The position numbers and the translations under genes are program-made. Below are positions 26,901-38,049 of a DNA stretch of 64,000 nucleotides, in pieces. Below the pieces are notes generated by a model. It was given only the letters and a program-made list of their open reading frames with translations, did no database searches and was not told the DNA's origin. The first letter of the stretch is position 1, and the number at the start of each line of letters is the position of its first letter. Source of the stretch: Liolophura sinensis (lineage: Eukaryota > Mollusca > Polyplacophora > Chitonida > Chitonidae); contig NC_088295.1 in assembly GCF_032854445.1 (NCBI RefSeq), positions 38,038,510 through 38,102,509 on the forward strand, read 5' to 3'.

Positions 26901-29899
26901 GAGTGTATGAAACTGCTGCCTCTCTACGGCAACTGTATCCTGAAGAGTGACGGCATTCAGGGAGGTATGCTTTACTTTTACCACAGTGCAGAGAAACTTC
27001 TAGGCTTCTGATTTGTCAGTCCACTTGAATGGGCTACTCACCAAGCAGGCGAGAAATGCAGCCTCGCATGATGGATATTTTATCGGTATAGCAGCGTGTA
27101 CCCACAGATAAAAACAACATAACATCTTTTTGAGAGAATGACTTTAAAACTTAATTCAAGTGAATTTAAACATGACTCACTAGCTGGTCACCTATATAAA
27201 AGGCAAAGCGTCTGTGAAAAAAGGGCCTGGTTTGCCTGAGGTAATCGTCTTCCTCCATGAAATATTAGAGCAAATACCCATGCAACACACTGGTATAACT
27301 TATGGTATCATGTCGTGTTGTTATCCAACTCTGGAAGGGCTGGTGTCAGAAGATTTATCATGTAGCATGTGTGATGTAAATGGTCTGCATGATGCTAGAT
27401 TCATTTTTCACTTCCAGTAAACTCAACTCAAGTATTTTTCCATATAGCACAAGAACTTCTCAAAGAAATGCTTGGTAACAGCTCAATCCTCGTTGACTTC
27501 AACTTACTTGGTAGTTTGGTGTCATGCCATCTTGTGTACTTTTGTGCGACTTGAAATTGAAAACAGTTTTTATATCAGAGCATTTGAAAGCTTTATAACT
27601 GTATTGAGTATATTGTATCTGACAAGTGAGTGGTTGGTTTTTGCTTTCAAGGCTCTGATATATCCACTGATGACAGAAGTTACCTAATGCTTATGATCAA
27701 CTCCATGAATGTGCGAGCATCACAGGTGTTCTTCTATCCCAGATTACTGCCTTTGGTAAGTACAAAAATATTGGTCTGATTTTCTCGTCAGTCTCTGATT
27801 AAAAGCTTATTTCACTTCAGGGAACATTACTCTGTTATATCCAAACCAATTTTCTGTTCCCTAGGCAACAAGTTGATTTTGAGCTGCTTTAAAAAATTCT
27901 ACATATGATTGTTTTCCCTCCAAATTCGTATGTAGCTTAAAGGAATTGCCAGGGGTTGTTTTTAGCTATGAAAAAGTGTATAATTAATGATAGTATGTGA
28001 AAGATCAGTTTATTATAAAATGAAAATGAAGCTGAAATGGTTGAGCAGCTGCTGTAAATCATAAATATTTTGTGTACCACAGCATGACTTGGATGAAGAC
28101 GGTGACTCAATGCCATCTGCTATTCGCTGTTCTGTGGACAGGCTAGAGGAAAATGGGGTCTATTTGCTGGGTAAGTTAGAATGTCATGAAATTTTTGTCC
28201 AAGGAAAAAAAATATTGACATTAATTTAATAATGATATACATATGTATAGAACCCTTCACTTTTGCAACTTTAATAACTAATTTTGGGAAATACATGTAA
28301 ATAACTGATGTGGGCAAGCTTTATCAATTTCTGTTCATGAAGTTAATTTATTGTTATTGGTTTTCAAATGGTATTATTTATGAGACATTTTGTTATTGCA
28401 GAGAATGGTGTGTCAATGTTTATGTGGATTGGTCACAATGCCAGCCCAGAATGGATACAGAATGTGTTCGGAGTTCAGTCAGCAGCCCAGGTGGATATTG
28501 ATAAGGTGAGAACTGGATGTGTATAAAGATAATATGCTCTGGTAAGTCTGGAACAGTAGCCTGTAGTAGGCACATTATTGATTGATTAAGTGTAACAGCA
28601 TTGTTATTAATGCTTTTGGGCATAGTTTGTACATCATATTAAAAAAAGAAATGGGTGTTGTTGTTTTACCCTGGCTTTTTTTTGTCTAACCAATACTGTG
28701 ACTTGGAAGAAAAATCTGATGAAAGTATATGTAGATACATGTAAGAATCAATAAAGTAAAAAAAAAAAAAAAAGAATAACACCATTTTCAGTGCATTTTC
28801 TGAACTATATTCCAGAAGGGACATTGTGGCAGGCAGATGTATGTTTCATTGGTCACAGAAATGAATCTTGTATGATTAAAGTAACTTGAAGAATTTGTTA
28901 CTGTTCATGTGGTATTATATGGATTGTTGTAACCCTGTTCCACAACTAATGCCACAGATTGCCGTGTATTAAACTCAAATTGTTTTAAATGTTTTAATTT
29001 TATTTCTACTTATACCACAGTGCACTCTGTTGGTACTGGACACGCCAACATCAAAGAGGGTGAATGGTATAATACAGAAGATCCGTGCTGAAAGGAGCAG
29101 ATACATGAAGGTGAGAGGGAAAAAAACCAGTAGAATGTAGTGATACAGTGGTAATCTATTCTTACAATACTGATGTTGAAAACTATTCATTTTGTTGTAT
29201 TCTGTTTGTTGGTCTGACTGCCACTGGTTGCAGATTCATTGACCACCCAGAGAAATCAGCATGACACCCAAATGTTGTGAGCGTCAGGCCATTTGGCACA
29301 GGTTTATGTTTTCTCTGTGTGTGTGTGTGAGTGGTGAATGAAATGGGCATATTACTGGCTTCACATGCCTGGGCTGATTGGAACATATGGCTGTGCAGTT
29401 ACAGGCATTGTCATGGAAAACATCGTGGAATAGATAGGATTACTTCCACCACCATTTGAAACACTAAATTGTCTCACATTGTACTGCTGTGTATATTTGT
29501 GAAAGTCATTGATTGCATATCACTGGGCTCCTAACAGGTGAGGTGTTACCATATGGCTCCATCGTTGAGTTTGTAGAGCGGAAGGGCTTTGCACTCTAGG
29601 TTGAGAATTTGTGTCACTTGAGCCATTAATTTTGATGGTCTTGATTTTTCATTGTAGGTAACCATACCTGTTCAGTACTACTGTGTCTTGCTTAAAATTG
29701 AGCACCTGTGTTGATTTTGACCATATTTTAAAACCTTGGTTATCTTTTCGTTTTTCAGCTGACTGTGGTGAGACAGCGTGATAAGTTGGAGCCCTGGTTC
29801 AACCACTTCCTGGTAGAGGACAAGGGGCTATCAGGCAGTGCCTCCTATGTGGATTTCCTCTGTCATATACATAAAGAGATCCGCAACTTGCTCAGTTAA
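14940..29899 (+). CDS. SEC24C: COPII coat subunit SEC24C/D
   Basis: Cargo-binding subunit of the COPII inner coat; with SEC23 it packages cargo at ER exit sites. Exons: 14940-15096, 15661-15799, 16631-16745, 17855-18682, 19238-19346, 19767-19894, 20651-20789, 21101-21216, 21724-21851, 22455-22533, 22969-23081, 23630-23840, 24303-24473, 25018-25114, 25387-25532, 25918-26056, 26770-26964, 27652-27755, 28083-28170, 28402-28505, 29021-29110, 29759-29899. They sum to 3537 nt, 1178 residues, all phases consistent. Order of domains: Pro/Gly/Gln-rich N-terminus (1 to about 400) with a heptad repeat; the SPIQVIEDD junction; zinc finger C508, C511, C530, C533; trunk domain with [17 protein letters not shown]; helical region with [10 protein letters not shown]; gelsolin-like region; C-terminal [11 protein letters not shown]. 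Human SEC24C has about 1094 and SEC24D about 1032 residues, the excess here being N-terminal. Invertebrates usually have one gene for the C/D pair, so the symbol is nominal. Confidence 0.95.
17523..17583 (+). other. Possible 61-nt cassette exon of SEC24
   Basis: A strong acceptor (gcttttattcag) and a strong donor (AATG, then gtgagt) flank 61 nt that stay open in the SEC24 frame and read [20 protein letters not shown]. Because 61 is not a multiple of three, joining it to the next exon at 17855 creates GGG TAA, an immediate stop. Skipping it joins 16745 to 17855 in perfect phase. Inclusion would keep the frame only with a downstream acceptor at 17888 (atggcag, then GA CCT). It is therefore either a poison exon, a coupled alternative exon, or not used. 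Confidence 0.45.
17882..18172 (+). repeat. Coding heptad repeat (MxGPPSS) x14 in SEC24
   Basis: Fourteen consecutive units of consensus M-S/A-G-P-P-S-S occupy 97 codons; thirteen units have seven residues and the fifth has six (MSGPPN). DNA units of 21 bp between about 18000 and 18130 are nearly identical, implying recent tandem expansion. The segment sits in the disordered N-terminal arm of SEC24, which in this family is Pro/Gly/Gln-rich but not usually so regular. Confidence 0.95.
22148..22416 (+). mobile_element. Full-length SINE with 11-bp target duplication in a SEC24 intron
   Basis: A box TGGCTCAGTTGG (22159-22170), B box GAGTTCAAGTCC (22227-22238), complete body and an A-rich/AAATAAAT tail. 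Perfect 11-bp direct repeats AAATGTATTCA flank it at 22137-22147 and 22417-22427. It lies between the exons ending 21851 and beginning 22455. Confidence 0.95.
24862..24898 (+). mobile_element. SINE tail fragment in a SEC24 intron
   Basis: TATGGCGTGAAACACCAATC followed by AAATAAATAAATAA; only about 35 bp of the 3' end. Confidence 0.7.
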
Positions 29900-31330
29900 A
29901 GCCATGACAGCGCCATCCTTAATAATCTGCACAAGAGCAGAAAACAACTGTGTGATATAGCTGAGAAATCAAGGAGAGGTTTCATTTTGTCAGGTGTATA
30001 ACTATACTAAGCATGCCTCACTGACAGAAGATCTCTGGTGTTAAGGGAAGTAACTCTCATCTCCTTGCCCTCTGCAGAACTGCATGTCTTTGGGAGGTAA
30101 ATGTTGGCATGTACGACTTGGAGATGTCTGTTATCTTAGAGACGGCCTTAAAAAGGGAAGTGTGGAAAGAATTAATGAAGATCTTTGTTTACAATGAAAT
30201 GTAAACCGTACAGCAAAATGTTGACAGAAGTGTAAAATATGACTGTAAAGTCATCTATTTTCTGATACAAATGCCATCCAATGCTTTGAGACTGGGCCAT
30301 ATTACATACGGAGCATATAAAGTATTTGTGCCACCTTTTTTGAAAAATTCAATAATCATGAAATCTGCTTATGAAAATGCACAAATATGGAATTACCTAA
30401 ATTTCTGTACATTTCAACAGTTCGCATTCTGCAAATGGATGTGTGTGGATTGTCATTATTCTCATTATGAGATGCTGTCACCAAGATGCCAAATGTACAT
30501 CATTCTAACTTTGTTTCACATCTGAGAAAACATACACACCCCTTGGCTACGATGTTCTTTTTCTGCTGATAGCTCAGTGCAACCCTTACTGGAAAACTGT
30601 TGTGTGTAACTTCTAATATGGGACACACACAGTAGTTCTCCATGAGTATGTGTAGAACCATCACGGGGAAAAAATCCAATAATTGAACTGGAGTTTTTTT
30701 CTTGCTAAATACAAGTGAAGATTTGAACAGAAAAGATATCTCACATTTCATATTTTATGCATGCTGTTATTAGCCTAACCATAGATATTTATGATATTTC
30801 ATTGTGTCTTTGTTGATTTTTGTTTTCAATGATTTGTCATTGCCACATCATCCTGTATGAAAATAATATACCACTTAAGAGAATCACTAACCTGGAAACA
30901 TTTACACCACAAGCTTGATATGTTCATACGGCGTGCTAATGTAGAACATACGTGTATGTTAAAAGGTTGAATATGAAAGAGAAGTCAGGTCTTATATTAT
31001 TGTACATATGCTTTACATTGTATATAATACACACATGTATTCTATCTGGCATTTTAGTTGCAATAATTTTGTTGTTTTTCCAACTAACTCCTATCTGTGG
31101 TACATGTATTGCTAATTAGGTGTGACATATTTTAATGTTTTACTTTTTCTTTGCAAAGATCTGCCTGTTCATAATGTAAGAAATAGTATTCTTGGGACGG
31201 GGAATGGGAATGGGGAAAAGGGCCGCAATTATGGGAACGACCAGTGGAAATAAGCTGATTTAGGCAATATATGAGAAAAAACTGATTCTCACTATAGCAA
31301 AATAAACATAGAGCAAATTAAACGTGCTTG
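29900..31330 (+). other. SEC24 3'UTR (probable)
   Basis: Non-coding sequence after the SEC24 stop, with a first clear AATAAA at 31301-31306. No other gene is seen on either strand. Confidence 0.5.
31301..31306 (+). terminator. Putative SEC24 polyadenylation signal
   Basis: AATAAA about 1.4 kb after the stop codon. A second AATAAA at 32110-32115 is an alternative distal site. Choice between them is not possible from sequence alone. Confidence 0.4.
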
Positions 31331-33232
31331 CATCATCTTCGCTTTTAGTTCAGCTGACACATGATAAGAAGATGACCAGAAGGTTTTCTGATAATACATG
31401 TATCGGAAGGAACATGTATTGACTATGAGCCGGAGTCTGTTCATGCTAGCTTAGCTTATATATATACACCTTCATGTGAGGCTTAATACTGAGTTTTATC
31501 GCTTGACCTGTTTGTTGCTATTGTACATGCAATGAACTACATGTACATCTTACACTTGAAATACGACAATGAAAAAAATTGAGCTGTTTAATTTAGGCGA
31601 CGGAAATGTAGACCAGTGAACTTAAAATATTAATTTATAGAGTTTTGTGTCGGACAGTTGTTATTGTGTTAAATGTTTTCTGGTGATAAACAAAGTGGAC
31701 ACCTGAATGAATGACGTGTGGTTACATGTGGCTGTGGCTGATATTTTGAGTACTTGTGTGACTGTTTTAGGTACTATTGCGTAACGTGATATACTCTGTG
31801 GTATTTGGGGTTATTTTCTTCACCGTTACGCTTTGACAGGCACGTGTTCTTCTGCCTAAGCATGTTCTGGAGTTGTGGAATGGTTAGGTTCTTTATGGAA
31901 CCTGACTGGAAGGTTGGGTTGTGTATGGTTGCAAAGTATACATCGGTGTGTCTGTGGCTCTAGGGCATACTTGTTTCTGGAATTTCGGAGCCATCGAGTA
32001 CTCGAGCGGTTGTGGTATAAATGGGATTGTCCGTGTTCACGTGAAAATTTGGCAAGACATTATAACCTGTACAAACATGATCATTCAACTGTTAAAAACT
32101 GCCTGTACAAATAAACTATTTCTTATATCACATATCTGTGTTTTGTTATAGCTACTTTCAGTGGAAAAGCAAACATCACTCTGGTCCATTCTAGATACCT
32201 CGAGACTTGCCATCTTGGAGAACTAAGATAGTGAAAAAGTTCTCGATATTTCCCCTTTCCTCTGTCGAGAAGTTTGTCTGACGTGGTTGTCCTTCTGGTT
32301 TCCTTCGTCGGATAGCATTTATTTTATTTGCTTGGGATAACTGAAAGATTCGAGAACAGCCTCTGGACGACACAGATGTTTGGCAAGGATTTGTCTCACC
32401 TTTAATGTCATGTCTCTGCCGTCTAAAGTGCATTTCTCACTGGTTGTAGACACAAACCCAGCTATCACTAAACATTAAAGTCAGGTTTGTCGAATACCTG
32501 GCGAAGAGCGGTGGTTTCCTCCAGCCAGACTAAAACATAATTGTAATAGAAACGGAAAATTCTTGTCTTTTTACGTAAATGTAATTAGACCGATTTCTGT
32601 GGTGAATTATCAACCAGAACTGGAAAGGGTTGTCGCATCCTAGCGGCCGCTGATCATTGAGACCACAGGTTCGATTTCAGCTCTCGCCGCTGTTTTAAGT
32701 CAGGAGGTCTGTAATTTTTCATTTAATATGGCGAATGTATATGTTATGTGAAATAGAATTTTAGGCTTTATTCATACATCTGCGTCGATAATGCAGTCAG
32801 TGACACAACTTACGCAGAAACATAACCTGTCTTATATCACTTGAATCAGACCTGTAGGGACTGTGCATGAGGAAATGACAAGCTCCAAGACTTCTGATGC
32901 GATCATATATAATTGTGTGACCCTATATGAAGGTTTTAGTCGAAGGACTCCTGGAAAAAGGACCCTGGTAATATTTCTATGTATACATGTACATAACTTG
33001 TGATGCGCATATATGCTTCACAAGCTACATATGGGGCATACACATGCATGACGGCAGAAGCCAGGTTGGCTCCGCCATCTGATGCGTCATCTCCATTGCA
33101 GACCAAAGACCCTAGATCAATGTGGTCCTGTGGCCGAATCCACCCTTCACTAATTGGGCTGCGCTATTGTATTTGCCAGGTATATGTACAGGTGATGTTG
33201 TTTTCTCCGAGATCAACCCAGCGTCCTCCAAA
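31331..33232. other. Intergenic, no gene recognised
   Basis: Mixed sequence between SEC24 and the next repeats. A GGTTCGATTTC string near 32667 resembles a Pol III B box but no complete tRNA or SINE is visible. Short frames at 31875-32151 and 32191-32433 have no recognisable content. Confidence 0.5.
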
Positions 33233-33370
33233 ATCTGCCCGGTTTCCGGATCTCCGGGTTCTTCGGTGTTTCCTCTGAGATATGTCCGGTTTTCCCTGAG
33301 ATTTGTCTGATTTCCAGAACTCCGGGGTCTTCGCGGTTTCTTCCAGGATATGCCCGGTTTCTTGCCTCCA
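33233..33370. repeat. Two-copy 68-bp tandem repeat
   Basis: Unit 1 is 33233-33300 and unit 2 runs from 33301 to about 33370. Each unit is itself a 47-bp segment plus a shorter partial copy of it starting ATATG(T/C)CCGGTTT. The minus-strand frame across it (33164-33559) is a product of the repeat, not a recognised gene. Confidence 0.75.
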
Positions 33371-34317
33371 GCTACCAAACCGCGGTAAATCAGTAGAACC
33401 CCGTTCATATTGTGCGATTTGGGTATAACAGCTTAAAATAGTCAATTCGACGAAATGGTTATGCGGTGAAGTTATCGATCTTGCATTTGGTTGTAGTTGC
33501 GTTAATTTTTTTTTATGAATATTATTCCACTTGGTCCCATTCAGGAGAGAAATATACAAGTCATTTAGGTGTGGATAAGTCTTATTCTAATGTTTAAACG
33601 TTTCTCGATCATCCGCAAGTACGTGTATAGTCTTTTAAAATATAGTGTGTCTTTATGAGACATATATAAAAAGAAAACAAAATGAAAGTGTATATTTCCT
33701 CCTCATCTAAGGTGGACATCACTATATACATCTACTCTCTTGTGACAAGTGATTGACAGATAATAATCTACCATCTTGTCACAGAAGACAAAAACTGTAA
33801 AGAATTCCTCTCTAACTCAGGTGAACCGCTCTTTATCTAACTGGGCTAATGTTATAATCTTGACGGATTCGAGATGCCTTTGGAATTCGTGAATGTTAGT
33901 CCTTAGAGCGTCCAGATGCTCACTGCTATCTGGGTGTGCTATATTCTCAACGAAGTTTACAGTGTTCAGAGCAGATATACTTCCACCAGCGTGCGTTTCT
34001 AACTACAAACAATCTTTCCCCTGACAGACACGTGTATTTTTTGAAGATGGACACGTTTTGGTTAATTGCACAGAAGGTACCTGTTCTTTGTTACCAGAAG
34101 TTTATTTTCTTAACTCCTAGAGATTCCTGCATCAGCAAGAGGATATATAAAAAGGGTAGAAGCAGAACGTTTCATGCGTAATGTTTTATTGAAGTGGCCA
34201 TTGGCAAATATTTCATTCCATTATGTTCATAGACGTATTAAGTTCTGTCGTCAAGATGTAAGCACTCACTATAGATTTTTCAGATATATACACCTCACCT
34301 TTAGACCACCTTTTGGC

Positions 34318-34470
34318 CTATAATGGTTAGAGTGTCCTCATCGAAGTCGCGAGGCCTGGGATCAAACCAGGATTAGGTCATACCAAAGACTTTAAAACTG
34401 GAGCTTGTTTCTGCAGCGCTTGGTGCTTACCACTGCGAGGTTAGAGCAAGTACACATAGATGGCAATATA
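34318..34470 (+). mobile_element. tRNA-derived SINE, second family
   Basis: A tRNA-like head (TGGTTAGAGTG ... GGGATCAAACC) is followed by a body beginning GGTCATACCAAAGACTTTAAAA and containing a CGCTTGGTGCTTACCACT string. This layout resembles a SINE type I recall from bivalve genomes. It differs from the dominant SINE of this window in both head and body. Confidence 0.5.
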
Positions 34471-34904
34471 CCGGCTTGTCCTGCATTTGGTATGTACGAA
34501 TATCTCACCTTGTGGGATTTGCTAGTCCCTGTTCTTTGTGTGAATATTTCAGTTAATGTCACTGAATAAAACTCACTTTTAAAAATATTTGGACAATGCC
34601 CACAACGGATATCTGAACAGTCACAATCAAAGTGCAACTGAGATACATATCTTTGATTCACCACAAGGTATAAACTAGAAAACATTGGACACCAGTTGTA
34701 TAGATATTAAATTCACGGACCAAGGACATTCCTTGTCTCATTCCTTCATAATCCAAAACTGTTTACTTCTTTTCGTTACATGCCATAATTTTAACTCCTT
34801 ACTTTATGGACTTCCTAGTTATTTGTTCAACGTTGTTTTGGGAATTGGAATTGCTATTATTGACCTAGAAGGTCCAGTATTTTTGAATATTGAGATATTG
34901 GGAA

Positions 34905-35030
34905 TATTGGGAAACCCACGACCATCGGCAGGTTGCTGTCAGACCTTCCCACGTCTGACGAGAAGAAGCCAGCGTGAGCTGCACTTGAACTCACAGCGAC
35001 CGCACTGGTGAAAGGCTCCTGGGTCATAAA
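34905..35030 (-). mobile_element. SINE fragment, minus strand
   Basis: Carries the head and first half of the body (reversed: CAATGCGGTCGCTGTGAGTT type, here with GAACTCACAGCGACCGCACT on the plus strand, through GAAACCCACGACCATCGGCA). The 3' tail is missing. Confidence 0.85.
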
Positions 35031-35803
35031 CCCTAATTGAGTTACACTGGATAAAGTTAGGCCGTATTTCACGTATTAGTCACATACGTGTGATCATTTG
35101 CCAATTATATCACAGTGTCGTCGTTGCTCTGGTTTTACTCTTTGTGTTGTCCACAAACCTATTTTAAAAAAGAAAATGAAACAGACATAGGACAAGTCGT
35201 TTCCCGGCATGTTTCTTCTTTTCCGGTCTTATTGCGTCTGAATATGCGTACAACATTATCAGGATGTGAATGATATTGCTAGTCAGCCAAAATGCTATCC
35301 ACTTTTGGTGACTGGTAATAATTGTTTGTACCGTTCTAAAATGGGGTAGCGTATCTATGACATAAAGCGAGATGATAAAAAAAAACATTTCACTTATACA
35401 ATGGTGGTTAGTTAAATGAAGTAAACCATGCGCAGCTAGCTGTAAAAATATCCAGTGACTGATAATTTAAGCAACGACCAAACCAACTCGAACTCGTGAC
35501 CTCAGTACTTGGTGGTCAAAGCCTTCTCCTCTGCCTTCGAAATAAAACCAATTGGCGTGGGACATTTGAGTTCACATTGTCTCGACCTTGTGGATTGCTA
35601 TATCGCCAAACTTGCTGTTTTGACGGCCATTCTGGCGAAATTTTCCCAAACATCTTTGTCGGAAAGAACTTTCAAGCTCATAAGACCTACATGTAAACCT
35701 TCACAGGTATATTTCTTCTGAGTTGTAGGCCACAGATTCAGAAAAGCTTTGTTTTAACACGCTGTATGTGAAAGAAAACAAAGAAAATAGTAATTTTCTA
35801 TTT

Positions 35804-35912
35804 GAGTTGTGTTTACGCCGTACTTAAGACTATTACACGACGGTGGCCAGGACTTGGGAGGAAGAAACCGGGCATAGTCCAAGGGAAACTCACGACCATC
35901 GGCGGGTTACCG
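35804..35912 (-). mobile_element. SINE fragment, minus strand
   Basis: GCCGTACTTAAGACTATTAC, GAAACCGGGCATAGTCC and AACTCACGACCATCGGCGGG match the 3' half of the SINE reversed. Confidence 0.8.
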
Positions 35913-36693
35913 AAAATAGAACAAAAATGTAAATCGTCCTTTTCAAATGAATGAACTATTTTGCTCTCGGATGTGACCAATGAAATAAAGGATGGTGCGA
36001 TTCAAATTTGAAATCATTGAGCATGTAGAACGTGACACTTCACAGGAACGGCTAATACCAGAAAACAAGATGCACGAGTAAATTGTTAGCTTCGCGATCC
36101 AAATGAAGGTAGTAAATGGGATGGATACTGATTTAGGATTGCATGGGCCTTTCTTAACCCGGCCAGTCAAAGCCCTGATTCATCCGTATTCTTGGAACCT
36201 CTCACAACACAACAGGGCACACCTGGGCCTCCGGTGTCCCTAGGGACATGTGGTTATCAGGCGCACGTATGCAGATGGCTACATATACATTAACACGATA
36301 TTCGTGAGCAACTGTCTTACGTCATATTGGTTTATCTGACATCTTATACCTGAGAGAACTCTCGTCCTTAACCCAGCAAACATAAAACACATTGCAGAAC
36401 ACTGCGTGATCCAAATATAAAAGCGATAACTAAAAGACGCCCAAGTTAGGAATTGATATTAAAAGAAAAATGTAAACGAAAAAAGTAAACGTTGTCTTTG
36501 TATTAACCAAGTGTCTAAAATGCCGCAATGCTTTTGTGTTTTGTTTGTGCTCTCTCAAAACAGAAATGTTTTATTATCAGCATTTTGTTACACCGCGTAA
36601 TGATTGTTTTTTGTTTTTACCTTTTATATCGCTGAACACCTAAAAGTATTAATTTAACATATACTGTAAGCATTTTGTGAACTGTTCCCTTTT

Positions 36694-36812
36694 TTAACAC
36701 CTTAGTAATTGTTCAATTTTAACACCTTAGTATATGTTTAATTCTAACACCTTATTAAGTGTTCAATTATTAACACCTTAGTAAATGTTCAATTTTTAGT
36801 ACTTTAATAAAT
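36694..36812. repeat. Four to five copies of a ~27-bp tandem repeat
   Basis: Units of the type TAACACCTTAGTAAnTGTTCAATT start near 36694, 36721, 36746 and 36772, with a fifth degraded unit around 36798. It lies in the gene-poor spacer upstream of the BMP gene. No function is suggested. Confidence 0.8.
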
Positions 36813-38049
36813 TCCTCTCCTTCACAAGCACAAAATGTTCGTTTTAACATTATTTAAAAGTCATAAATATTAAATTTCAGTTTTAAGAGCTATATCATAT
36901 GTTTAGGGTTTAACTTTGATTAGAGCATTTCGTTAACAGTTGTCTACTTGCATGGCGCATCAATGACAGCTTATACTTATTCCTTATGGAATCATCGTAT
37001 AATGTTTTGCCGAGTGTCAACATTAAGAATCCAAAAGTTTCATATTAGAGTGTTTGACAACCTAATTGGATAGAACATTCTCCCCCCATATACGAGGAGA
37101 GTTATTAAACCACAAGAGGATTACCTGTTTCTTCTCAATGTTGAGGTCCACAGATGAAATGAAACCGCAAATAAAAGGTATTAAAAGTTTGTATTAGTTA
37201 TAGCCTCAGCCATGACAATCATAATACTTGTAAAGCGCTACTAATAGTTGGTTAGTTTGTTGTTTGAAATTTGCTTCAAGTACAATATTGTGTTTCCAGA
37301 AAATGGTAATCATCACGGAATGTTAATACGGTTGAGGACTGAGGAATAAGTATCAAAAATAAGACGCAACACTTGGATTCTTGATTGAGCCACACCATTA
37401 AGAACATAAGAACATATAAGAGAAAGCCTCCTAGTTTTACACACTTCGGGTCTTGTAACTCCCTTTAAGCTTTGAGCAAATTAAAGGGCATCGGGGTCAA
37501 GAAGCTGCATGGTACAGTCTTTCTCTGCACTTAGGCTGAATTTAAGAAAGTACTCGTTGCCAATTGAAAGAGTGGGTACACGTAATTTAGGATTCCATAA
37601 GGAGTTTCAAGGTATTGAGGTGTGTGCGTCAAACGTGCCTACGTGACAAGAACAACGGCACTATATGTCGAACTCGCCCTCTACTTTATCACATCACAGG
37701 TATATTCGCTAGCCCACTGGACGCCGCAATAAAGGTAACGGTCTGCGTTATGTACATGTATATATTGCTTGCCCTCTCGATAGCTCACAAGAAACAGTAT
37801 ACCTGTCTAAGAGTGGCCTGGCCCTGGCATCATCTCGTGAAGAAAACAGGCCCTAGGGCAATTATCAAATATCCCGGAACAGAATACTTGCGTTATCGGG
37901 ATAATGATTGGCAGCAATGAAGACCGTTTGTCTGGTTTTGCACGGCAAATTTCTCGTGTATCTCTAGCCTTCACGTGTTAATGCGAACCTCAAGAGGCCG
38001 GTTTTTCCTAGGCGCCAGCCAGTCTGTATACACGCGCCTCTACGCAAAA
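36813..38049 (+). other. Upstream region of the BMP9/10-like gene
   Basis: Contains the presumptive promoter and 5'UTR of the downstream ligand gene. A 101-codon frame at 37615-37920 has no recognised domain and ends before the gene. An in-frame ATG at 37975 would add 25 residues ahead of the signal peptide and is judged less likely than 38050. Confidence 0.4.

Noticed and set aside
33112..33559. Minus-strand frames of 98 and 131 codons with Arg/Gly-rich repeats
   Set aside because: Explained by the 68-bp tandem repeat; no family resemblance.
37615..37920. 101-codon frame upstream of the BMP gene
   Set aside because: No domain, closes before the BMP start and not in phase with it through any visible splice site.
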